A stretch of 5,808 nucleotides of DNA from an uncultured Ellagibacter sp. (GCA_934661105.1 CAKUIV010000122.1:1-5808); one strand, 5' to 3'. Positions 1 to 5,245 are shown, counted from the first letter of the stretch. Translations and numbers: made by a program. The notes: generated by a model from the letters alone, not told the origin.

Positions 1-71
1 GCTGCGGCGATGCCCGCAGTGGCCGTTGCAGCGCTGGTCAGGAAGGCGCGACGCGAAACGGTCTTGCTCAT
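1..71 (-). CDS. Tat-exported protein, N-terminal fragment (runs off left edge)
   Basis: Only the first 23 complete codons are in the window. The protein begins M-S-K-T-V followed by S-R-R-A-F-L, a canonical twin-arginine (Tat) motif, then an alanine/threonine-rich hydrophobic stretch. The start at 71 is supported by an AAAGGA Shine-Dalgarno sequence seven bases upstream (minus strand; plus 79-84). Tat leaders of this type export proteins folded with a cofactor. In Coriobacteriia such genes next to a membrane LuxR regulator are commonly flavin-dependent fumarate-reductase-like reductases or molybdopterin oxidoreductases. That is family knowledge; the mature domain lies outside the window, so no function is assigned. 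The gene is divergent from the regulator at 282 and shares its 210-bp control region. Confidence 0.8.
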   Translation of the reverse strand, partial: MSKTVSRRAFLTSAATATAGIAA

Positions 72-111
72 GAGAACATCCTTTCTTCGGGACGGCTCGG
101 TGCGACGGTGT

Positions 112-130
112 GGCTGGCCCTTTGCCAGCC
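112..130. other. Small hairpin in the leader region of the Tat gene
   Basis: A perfect 7-bp inverted repeat (GGCTGGC / GCCAGCC) with a 5-base spacer lies about 40 bases upstream of the ATG at 71. If the minus-strand promoter at 152-180 is right, it falls in the 5' untranslated RNA and could fold there. It is too far from the ATG to cover the ribosome site directly. Role unknown. Confidence 0.4.
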
Positions 131-151
131 TGCTCCTGTCGCTTGGGCAAA

Positions 152-180
152 ACCTTAGGCGGCCGGTGGTGTAAACTAAA
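152..180 (-). promoter_or_regulatory. Candidate promoter for the Tat protein gene
   Basis: On the minus strand TTTAGT (plus 175-180) and TAAGGT (plus 152-157) are separated by 17 bp, a plausible but imperfect housekeeping -35/-10 pair. Transcription would start near 145 and give a leader of about 75 bases before the ATG at 71. Assigned by eye. Confidence 0.3.
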
Positions 181-189
181 TCCGAGAAA

Positions 190-220
190 ACGTTGAGATG
201 GCGTTTAGAGAGCGTTTAGA
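190..220 (+). repeat. Triple direct repeat with 11-bp period, candidate regulator site
   Basis: GCGTTTAGA occurs exactly at 201-209 and 212-220. A third, degenerate copy (ACGTTGAGA, 7 of 9 matching) sits one further period upstream at 190-198. An 11-bp period places all copies on nearly the same face of the helix, as expected for cooperative binding of a transcription factor. The array lies between two divergent genes, about 60 bp before the regulator start at 282, and overlaps its best promoter candidate. The LuxR-type product of that gene is the obvious candidate ligand, but this is inference. Confidence 0.5.
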
Positions 221-222
221 CT
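193..222 (+). promoter_or_regulatory. Candidate promoter for the LuxR-family gene
   Basis: TTGAGA (193-198) and TAGACT (217-222) are separated by 18 bp, giving a weak -35/-10 pair about 60 bp upstream of the GTG start at 282. It is embedded in the phased direct repeats, so a protein bound there would block or modulate it. Assigned by eye. Confidence 0.3.
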
Positions 223-281
223 GTCAAATGGGCTGTTCAAAGGCCTTGTCAAGACTTGCTTCGTCATAGGGGGCGTGCTGG

Positions 282-1904
282 GTGGCTGCGAGGAACAAAA
301 CGTTGAAGGGCTGCATGGGTTGGGTCGACGTCGCCGTGGCAGCGGGTTTTGCCTGCCTGCTCGCGACGCTGCTGCTCTATTCTGCGGCGGCCATGCCGTT
401 CCAGCGCTTTGCGAACCTTCCCGATTTTGTGGCCATCTTGGGGTACGCCTTGCGTGCGGGGGTCGTCGCCGGTGTTGTCGGGGCGCTTGCGGCGGGCCTG
501 GGCGCGGGCGGGATTTTGGGCCATGGGGCCGTGCGCGTCTTTTTCGCGCTGGCATTTGTGGTGGGCAATGCGTCCTTCTGCACAATGGCCCTGGGCGGCG
601 CGTGGCCCGAGTGGACGTTTTGGCCGATAGGCATTTGCGTCGGTGTGGGATGCCTGGGGGAGCTGCTCGCTTGGGGACGCATCCTTGCTCGCTACAACCT
701 GCGGCAGGCCACCGGCGTCGTCGCCGCTTCTGCCGTGCTTGCGGCGCTTGTGGGTTGGGCTCAGCTCCATGTGGGCGAGGTTGCTGCCGTGGCGCTGTTC
801 GTGCTCTGCACGCTCGCCTGCGCAGTTCTGCCGTTCGCCTTTGTGCCGCTTCGCGACGCTTGGGCGAAGCCGGATGTGCCTGTCTCCGAGGCGGGGGCAC
901 ATGGCAGCGAGGTGCGAGGCATGCATGATGACGACCGTGCCCAGAGTTCTGACGCTTCTTCTGAACCCCCGGTGTCGTTTGTGCAGGCCCGCGGCGTGAC
1001 TACCGCCCCAGGTCGCCTGCGCGGTTTTCTAGAGATGACCTTCGTCCCCGGGGTGGGACTCGCCCTTTTCGCCATGCTTATGGCAGTGCGCGGCGAACTC
1101 TTCTTTGAGAATTACTCCGAATACGTTGTTATCCAGGTGGTCGTTGCCCTGTTGCTGCTTGCTTGCATGTTGCTCCCGGCATCTACCCCGCTTCTGAGGG
1201 CGGTGTATCGCGGCCTCATCCCGATGCTGTCGGTTGCGATGCTTGTGTTCAACTACTTCAGCGAGTCGCTTTTGGGTGGCTCGCCGTTTGAGCTCACCTT
1301 TGTGCTCGTGCTGTACACGGCTGCCGCGCTTTTGACCCTGTCGACCCTGGTGGGAATGGCCCATGCCGCCGAGTACCCCACCGACCTCGTGGTGTGCGTG
1401 GCTGTCGCGCTCTTCTGCTTTGTGACCGTGTTCACTCAGGTTGGGTGTGCCAGCATCGGCGCCGACCCGGCTCAGGTGCGCACGCTTATCGTGGTGACGA
1501 GCGGCCTGTATGCTGCGGGGATGGTGGTGTACGCCTTGTGGCGCGGCCTGCGCACCGACCGGGAGGCGCTTGTGGGCGGTGAGGACCTCGGGGGCGGCCG
1601 AGGCGCGAGCGTTGTTTCGCCCGGAGCTGCGACTGCCCTGGGGGACGCGCCTGCGCCCGATGCGAGCGACATCTTGCTCGGAGAGGCGAGTATCGAGGCG
1701 CGCTGCGACGAGCTTGCCCGCACCTACGGCCTTACCGCCCGCGAGCGCGAGGTCCTGGGCTTCCTCGCCCACGGGCACAACGGTGTGTACATCGGCGAGG
1801 AGCTGGTCATCTCGCCCAACACGGTGCGCACGCACATCCATAACATCTATCGCAAACTCGATGTCACCTCGCGCGAAGACATCCTGCGCATCGTGCGCGA
1901 GTAG
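282..1904 (+). CDS. LuxR-family transcriptional regulator with 12-helix membrane sensor domain
   Basis: The protein has 540 residues. Two groups of six hydrophobic helices (roughly 12-190 and 249-420) are separated by a polar, acidic loop (191-248). A flexible Gly/Ala/Pro-rich linker (about 425-470) leads to a C-terminal LuxR-type helix-turn-helix (about 474-540). The hallmark LTAREREVL (484-492) and recognition-helix motif SPNTVRTHIHNIYRKLDV (511-528) are both present. No receiver or known ligand domain is seen, so sensing would occur in the membrane part, possibly of a substrate or of redox state. This architecture is characteristic of Coriobacteriia, where many copies sit beside exported reductase genes; here it is divergent from a Tat-signal gene. 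The GTG at 282 is preferred because AGGGGG lies eight bases upstream. An in-frame ATG at 315, preceded by GAAGGG, would shorten the protein by 11 residues and still keep helix 1. Confidence 0.9.
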   Translation: MAARNKTLKGCMGWVDVAVAAGFACLLATLLLYSAAAMPFQRFANLPDFVAILGYALRAGVVAGVVGALAAGLGAGGILGHGAVRVFFALAFVVGNASFCTMALGGAWPEWTFWPIGICVGVGCLGELLAWGRILARYNLRQATGVVAASAVLAALVGWAQLHVGEVAAVALFVLCTLACAVLPFAFVPLRDAWAKPDVPVSEAGAHGSEVRGMHDDDRAQSSDASSEPPVSFVQARGVTTAPGRLRGFLEMTFVPGVGLALFAMLMAVRGELFFENYSEYVVIQVVVALLLLACMLLPASTPLLRAVYRGLIPMLSVAMLVFNYFSESLLGGSPFELTFVLVLYTAAALLTLSTLVGMAHAAEYPTDLVVCVAVALFCFVTVFTQVGCASIGADPAQVRTLIVVTSGLYAAGMVVYALWRGLRTDREALVGGEDLGGGRGASVVSPGAATALGDAPAPDASDILLGEASIEARCDELARTYGLTAREREVLGFLAHGHNGVYIGEELVISPNTVRTHIHNIYRKLDVTSREDILRIVRE

Positions 1905-1905
1905 G

Positions 1906-1938
1906 AATGACACAAAGGGACGGGTGCCATTCGTCATT
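1906..1938 (+). repeat. REP-like dispersed repeat, copy A
   Basis: This 33-bp sequence opens with AATGAC and closes with its reverse complement GTCATT. Inside, AAAGG can pair with CCATT, so it forms an imperfect hairpin. It begins two bases after the luxR stop codon. A diverged copy with the same core (AAAGGGACGGGTGC) lies at 5378-5410. The sequence resembles the short palindromic units associated with REP-type (RAYT) transposases in many bacteria; no transposase is present here, so that link is inference from resemblance. Confidence 0.55.
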
Positions 1939-1940
1939 TG

Positions 1941-2216
1941 CTGGCAGGAAATTGAGTTTCGGAGTAGTCCCGGCCAGCCCACTGGCAGCGAAACGAGTTT
2001 CGGAGTAATGATCTCTGAACGAGAACGCTGCAGAGTTCTGTGTGGTGACAAATTCCGTTGTTAAAACAACGGAATAGATGGCAAATGCCCTTTCTAAGGC
2101 CTCGGATTCCCCTGAAATGGACCTCCGGGGCGCGCGGGGAGCGTTTTGACTACTCCGAAACTCGTTTGTCTGCCAATGGGTCCGGGAAAACTACTCCGAA
2201 ACTCGTTTTGCTGCCA
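1941..2216. repeat. Composite element: four 27/28-bp units in symmetric inverted layout
   Basis: Two direct copies of a unit lie at 1941-1968 and 1982-2009, and two inverted copies at 2149-2175 and 2190-2216. Each unit starts (C)TGGCAG and ends GAGTTTCGGAGTA plus two bases, and the 13-base core is identical in all four. Within each pair the unit-to-unit distance is exactly 41 bp. The spacers are also related (CCCGG followed by a CCCA on the outward reading). The best copies contain a small dyad, CGAAAC-GA-GTTTCG (1989-2002). The two arms thus form an inverted repeat of about 68 bp flanking 139 bp with no coding potential. It could be a miniature transposable element, a REP-type cluster or a multi-site operator. 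No family is assigned. Confidence 0.7.
2052..2075. repeat. Perfect 11-bp inverted repeat near the centre of the composite element
   Basis: ATTCCGTTGTT and its exact reverse complement are separated by only AA. No U-tract follows on either strand, so it is not a canonical intrinsic terminator. It lies close to the symmetry axis of the surrounding four-copy repeat. It could be a protein-binding palindrome or a cruciform-forming core of a small mobile element. Confidence 0.6.
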
Positions 2217-2276
2217 CGGATGAGTCGCTGCGCTCGGGTTTGCGAATCCATCAGCCTCTCAAGTTAGGGAACGACG

Positions 2277-2317
2277 CAAAGGGTGGCACCTCCGTTTTTG
2301 GAGGCGCCACCCTTTTG
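2277..2317. terminator. Probable bidirectional intrinsic terminator between convergent genes
   Basis: A long stem pairs AAAGGGTGGC-A-CCTCC (2278-2293) with GGAGG-C-GCCACCCTTT (2300-2315), with one A/C mismatch and the loop GTTTTT. TTTT follows on the plus strand and a short TTT on the minus strand. Flanking AACG (2270-2273) and CGTT (2321-2324) extend the symmetry. It lies between the plus-strand regulator (stop 1904) and the minus-strand operon (stop 2463) and is 145 bp beyond the latter. It best serves the operon and may also stop transcripts from the left. Confidence 0.7.
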
Positions 2318-2363
2318 AGACGTTATGGCATCCATGCGTGGCGAACCCCATGCCATATAACTG

Positions 2364-2409
2364 GCGGTCGGACCGCGCACACGTGGGACGGCGCTCCGCC
2401 CACGCGTGC
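2364..2409. other. GC-rich palindrome plus hairpin downstream of the operon
   Basis: The 13-bp palindrome GCGGTC-G-GACCGC (2364-2376) is followed directly by a strong hairpin: GCACACGTGGGACGG (2377-2391), loop CGCT, then CCGCCCACGCGTGC (2396-2409), with one mismatch and one bulged A. It begins about 54 bp after the operon stop codon. There is no T-tract, so it is not scored as a terminator. In the operon's 3' untranslated RNA it could act as a stability element. The rest of 2318-2462 shows no gene. Confidence 0.5.
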
Positions 2410-2462
2410 ATCCCAGTAAAGGCAGGGGCCCGACCGGGTACGTGCAGACCTATATGGTCGAA

Positions 2463-3485
2463 CTACTCCTCAACCTCGAACACGACGCTCGAAGCCAGGG
2501 GGGAGACGGTCCCGTCCTCCGTGACCGCGCGCACGTCGAGCTTGAAGATGCCGGGCTGCTCGGTGACGTAGTCGAAGCTCCAGTAGACCCAGCTCTCCGT
2601 GTCGGAAGACGTCGTGTCGAACGAGGTCCAAGTCTCGCCGTTGTCGAGTGAGAACTCAACGGCAACGACCTGAGTTCCGCAGTCGTCGGCATAGCCCTCG
2701 AACGTCACCATGTCGCCGACCTTGAAGGTGTCCATGATGGTGTTCATGACGCTCACCTTGGCGCGATGGTTGGCATCGGGGCCCTCGACCTCGGGAACCT
2801 CGTCGGAAATCGAGAGCTCGATGTCGGTAACCGCGCGGGTGAAGTACTTGGCGACCGTGTCGGGAATCCAAACCTGCAGGCGCTCACCGTCGGTGAAGGG
2901 CTGGCCGCCCACCTTGTACACCAGCATGGCGCCCTTCTCGAGGACGTAGGACAGAGGCATGGGCAGGCCGTAGCCCTCGTTGTCCTTGAAGGTGATGGTG
3001 TTGACGTCGGGGTCGATGTCGGCCATCGAGAGGATGTCGGCGACCTTGACGCCCTCGACCTGCACCATGGCGAGCGCGGGGCTCATGCCGCAGGTGCAGC
3101 GCATGTCCTGCATCTCGGATTCCATCTGTTCGATCTGGTCGAGGCCGATGGTGTAGACCTTCTGCACCTCACCACCGATGTTGAGGTAGTAGCTCTCGCG
3201 CGATACCTGGTCGAAGGCAAAGCCCGGCTTGGCGCACACCGTGGTGGTGGCGGTGCCGAACAGGTTGAACACGTCGTCGCCCGGGGTCAGAGCGTCCTGG
3301 CAGAACGAGAACTCGCCGGCGACGTTGGGAATCTTGTCGTACTCGATTGCCTCGCGCTCAATCACCTGAACGGAAGAGGCGTCGACATCGGCCAGGGCAG
3401 CGAGCGGGGCTGCAACGCCCGTGCCGGCGAGCGCAAGGCCCGCGCCCATCATGCCCAAAACTTTGAATCCAGCGGCGCGCTTCAT
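2463..3485 (-). CDS. Exported sulfite-oxidase-like molybdopterin protein, haem-less
   Basis: The protein has 340 residues. An N-terminal signal peptide (K2-R3, hydrophobic 7-30, likely cut after Ala-Leu-Ala near 32) targets it outside the membrane; there is no twin arginine. Residues about 95-225 resemble a diverged oxidoreductase molybdopterin-binding fold. C130, in MRCTCG, is the best candidate molybdenum thiolate; it is followed by the V-x-G-V-x-(V/L)-x-D-I-L pattern typical of the fold (from about 143) and by LVYKVGGQPF (188-197). Residues about 250-340 are an Ig-like domain of the Mo-co dimerisation type (TFEGYAD, VEFSLDNGETWTSFD, WVYWSF). This domain closely matches the end of the upstream gene's protein, so the two are paralogues. 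There is no CxxCH motif. Extra cysteines occur at 62, 84, 132 and 269. It starts one base after the upstream stop codon with GGAGGG five bases before the ATG, so translation is probably coupled. The His-Gly and Arg usually seen in the sulfite oxidase pocket are not evident. Substrate unknown. Confidence 0.8.
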   Translation of the reverse strand: MKRAAGFKVLGMMGAGLALAGTGVAAPLAALADVDASSVQVIEREAIEYDKIPNVAGEFSFCQDALTPGDDVFNLFGTATTTVCAKPGFAFDQVSRESYYLNIGGEVQKVYTIGLDQIEQMESEMQDMRCTCGMSPALAMVQVEGVKVADILSMADIDPDVNTITFKDNEGYGLPMPLSYVLEKGAMLVYKVGGQPFTDGERLQVWIPDTVAKYFTRAVTDIELSISDEVPEVEGPDANHRAKVSVMNTIMDTFKVGDMVTFEGYADDCGTQVVAVEFSLDNGETWTSFDTTSSDTESWVYWSFDYVTEQPGIFKLDVRAVTEDGTVSPLASSVVFEVEE

Positions 3486-3498
3486 CTTAACCCTCCAC
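3486..3498 (-). promoter_or_regulatory. Ribosome binding site and stop/start junction of the operon
   Basis: On the minus strand GTGGAGGGTTAAGATG contains a strong GGAGGG Shine-Dalgarno (plus 3491-3496) inside the end of the upstream gene. The stop TAA (plus 3487-3489) and the ATG (plus 3483-3485) are separated by one G. This spacing decides the start at 3485 and points to translational coupling and balanced production of the two proteins. Confidence 0.8.
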
Positions 3499-5130
3499 GT
3501 TGCTCTTAGCGGTGACCATTACCTTCTGAGGCAGATCGCTTACCAGGCCGCTCTCAGTGGTGCCGCGAACCATCAGAACGTAGCTGCCGTCGCTCTCGGG
3601 CGTCCAGGTGAAGTGCCAGTAGACCCACTTCCTCGGGTCGGTCTGGCCCAGGTCGAAGGCGGTCCAGGTCTTGCCGTTGTCCATCGAGAACTCGAGCATG
3701 GTGACAGACTCGTCAAAGGCGTCAGCGTAGCCTTCGAACGTGTAAGGCACGCCGGTCTCGATGATCTTGCCCTCGGGGACCTTGAGGATCGAGGCGTTGG
3801 GCTTGTTCATGTAAGGGCCGGTGCCGTAGGTGTTGAAGCCGTTCATCATCCAGCCCGACCAGTTCTTGTCCTCGTCGGTGAGGGTGTAGCCCACGCACTG
3901 CTTCACGTTGCCCTGGGCGTCGTTTGCCTCGGTCCAGTTCACGCAGGGGCTGCCGGCGCTGATGCTCAGCGGCTTGCCGCCAATCTCATATACCAGGTAG
4001 ACGTCGTCGAACTTCCACTCGGGCACGCCACGGTTGCTGTGGGACATAACGCCGTTGGTGTGGAACTCGCGGCGGTCGAACAGAACGCCCGTGATGTCCT
4101 TGCTGGGGCCGCCGGCGCGCTCGATGAGCCAGTTCAGCGGGATGCCGGTGATCTCGACGTTGGAGATGCCGCCGCCACCGGGCATGTTGTCGACGCACAC
4201 GATCTTCGAGGCCTTGGTGACGACGGCGCCGTCGGCCTCGGCTTCGGCGATAAGGTCGCCGAGCTTGGCGGTGTAGGGCTCGTTGACGAGGCCGTCCATG
4301 GTGATTTCCCAGTTGTAGACGGCTTCCTCGTCAAACTCGGCGTCAAGGCCGTTCTTGCCCAGGATGTGGAACATGTGGTCGTAGTCGGTGTGAATCCAGT
4401 CGTAGGTGAACATGTCCTCGGGGGCAACCACGTTGTCCTGCTCGAACTCGAACTCGCCCTGGACATCGGAGACCTTGACGACACCATCGAGGTGGTCGTA
4501 CTTGACCATGTCCCACAGCTCCACGCCGTTGCCGTTCTCGGTCATGTTGTGGCAGCTCAGGCACCTGCCGCCCATGGCCTCGAACATGTCGCCGTTGCGT
4601 GTGCCGTAGTGGACGGCATGCAGCAGGGTGCCGAACTCGTAATCGTCGTCGTCGCTGTGGCACAGCATGCACTGGTCGACGGTAATCCAGGTGCCCAGAG
4701 CCTCGTTCTGGACGGTGAGGTGGGAGTATTCCATGTTTGCCAGCGTGTCGCCCAGGTCGACGTGGCAGGCGCCGCAGCCGCGATGGTCTGCGTCGAGATA
4801 GTAGTTGTTATACGAGATGCCGCCGGAATACGGGCGGTTCCAGTGGTAGCACTGATACTCGGTAGGCGTGCGCTGAACCTGGGTGCCATCCTCCAGCGTG
4901 CGAATTTCGGGCGCATACTGGGCGTTAATCTCGTCCTGGCGAGCGTTGATTTCAGCCAGGCGGTCGAGGCCTTGATTGTAGGTGTCCGTGTCCTCGATGC
5001 TGGAATACAGCACATCGTCGGATCCGCCGCCCATTTCGGTGTGGCCCACTTGGGATTCAGCGGCAAGAGCACCTCCGGCTGCGAGCAATGAGCCTGCGAG
5101 CAGCACGGTTGCCAGGTACCTCTTTCTCAT
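3487..5130 (-). CDS. Exported triheme cytochrome c fused to sulfite-oxidase-like molybdopterin domain
   Basis: The protein has 547 residues. The signal peptide (R-K-R then hydrophobic 6-22, likely cut after Ala-Leu-Ala near 23) is Sec-like. After a polar segment (30-90) comes a c-type cytochrome domain with three CxxCH haem sites: C119-C122-H123, C154-C157-H158 and C190-C193-H194. Possible distal ligands are H96, H116, H137, H171 and H174. Residues about 270-450 form a sulfite-oxidase-type molybdopterin fold: WEITMDGLVNEPYT (274-287), candidate molybdenum ligand C312 in IVCVDN, TGIPLNWLIERAGG (328-341), and VYLVYEIGGKPL (377-388). Residues 455-540 are an Ig-like Mo-co dimerisation-type domain. 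Predicted role: an extracytoplasmic oxidoreductase moving electrons between a Mo site and three haems; substrate unknown. The start at 5130 is chosen over an in-frame ATG at 5202 because AAAGGGG lies six bases upstream and a signal peptide follows at once; the 24 extra residues would spoil the leader. No membrane anchor or quinol dehydrogenase is present. Confidence 0.87.
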   Translation of the reverse strand: MRKRYLATVLLAGSLLAAGGALAAESQVGHTEMGGGSDDVLYSSIEDTDTYNQGLDRLAEINARQDEINAQYAPEIRTLEDGTQVQRTPTEYQCYHWNRPYSGGISYNNYYLDADHRGCGACHVDLGDTLANMEYSHLTVQNEALGTWITVDQCMLCHSDDDDYEFGTLLHAVHYGTRNGDMFEAMGGRCLSCHNMTENGNGVELWDMVKYDHLDGVVKVSDVQGEFEFEQDNVVAPEDMFTYDWIHTDYDHMFHILGKNGLDAEFDEEAVYNWEITMDGLVNEPYTAKLGDLIAEAEADGAVVTKASKIVCVDNMPGGGGISNVEITGIPLNWLIERAGGPSKDITGVLFDRREFHTNGVMSHSNRGVPEWKFDDVYLVYEIGGKPLSISAGSPCVNWTEANDAQGNVKQCVGYTLTDEDKNWSGWMMNGFNTYGTGPYMNKPNASILKVPEGKIIETGVPYTFEGYADAFDESVTMLEFSMDNGKTWTAFDLGQTDPRKWVYWHFTWTPESDGSYVLMVRGTTESGLVSDLPQKVMVTAKSNVEG

Positions 5131-5184
5131 GTCGTTCCCCTTTCGAGTCCCCTTTTGTAATTCCCCGTGTGAGCAAATACATGA

Positions 5185-5210
5185 GCTGAATTTTGCGCGC
5201 ACAATTCAGC
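5185..5210. promoter_or_regulatory. 26-bp near-perfect palindrome, candidate operator of the redox operon
   Basis: GCTGAATT (5185-5192) and AATTCAGC (5203-5210) are exact inverted repeats. The central TGCGCGCA (5194-5201) is itself palindromic, so 24 of 26 positions obey two-fold symmetry with one mismatched pair (5193/5202). It lies 55-80 bp before the ATG at 5130 and covers the start point predicted from the candidate promoter at 5216-5245. That is where a repressor would act. A role as an RNA hairpin in the leader is the alternative. The binding protein cannot be named; it is not an FNR/CRP consensus. Confidence 0.55.
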
Positions 5211-5215
5211 ACCAG

Positions 5216-5245
5216 AGCATATACGGCCTGGTAAACTGCATTGAA
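5216..5245 (-). promoter_or_regulatory. Candidate promoter of the cytochrome-molybdopterin operon
   Basis: On the minus strand TTCAAT (plus 5240-5245) is followed after 18 bp by TATGCT (plus 5216-5221), or after 16 bp by TATATG (plus 5218-5223). This would start transcription around 5209, giving a leader of about 80 bases. Assigned by eye. Confidence 0.3.

Noticed and set aside
1029..2051. Minus-strand 340-codon frame opposite the LuxR gene, extending into the repeat region
   Set aside because: Rich in His/Gln/Arg with no recognisable domain; it lies antisense to clear membrane helices and a helix-turn-helix.
1941..2216. Possible CRISPR array
   Set aside because: Only four units, two in each orientation, with short related 13-14 bp spacers and no cas genes; not a CRISPR layout.
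2058..2267. 69-codon plus-strand frame inside the repeat element
   Set aside because: It consists largely of inverted repeat sequence, has no good ribosome site and no domain.
2406..2651. Short plus-strand frames at the 3' end of the operon
   Set aside because: They overlap the conserved Ig-like domain on the other strand and the 3' hairpin, and show no protein features.
2766..3509. Plus-strand 247-codon frame opposite the haem-less molybdopterin gene
   Set aside because: A shadow of the real minus-strand gene; Val/Asp/Gly/His-rich without motifs.
3421..5091. Long open plus-strand frame of 556 codons opposite the cytochrome-molybdopterin gene
   Set aside because: The minus strand has a signal peptide, three CxxCH sites and family motifs. 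The plus frame gives low-complexity Val/Ala/Gly/His-rich sequence with no domain and is a codon-bias shadow of a GC-rich gene.
5131..5202. 24-residue N-terminal extension of the cytochrome gene to the ATG at 5202
   Set aside because: The extension has no ribosome site, runs through the 26-bp palindrome and would place polar residues before a clear signal peptide. The ATG at 5130 has AAAGGGG at good spacing.
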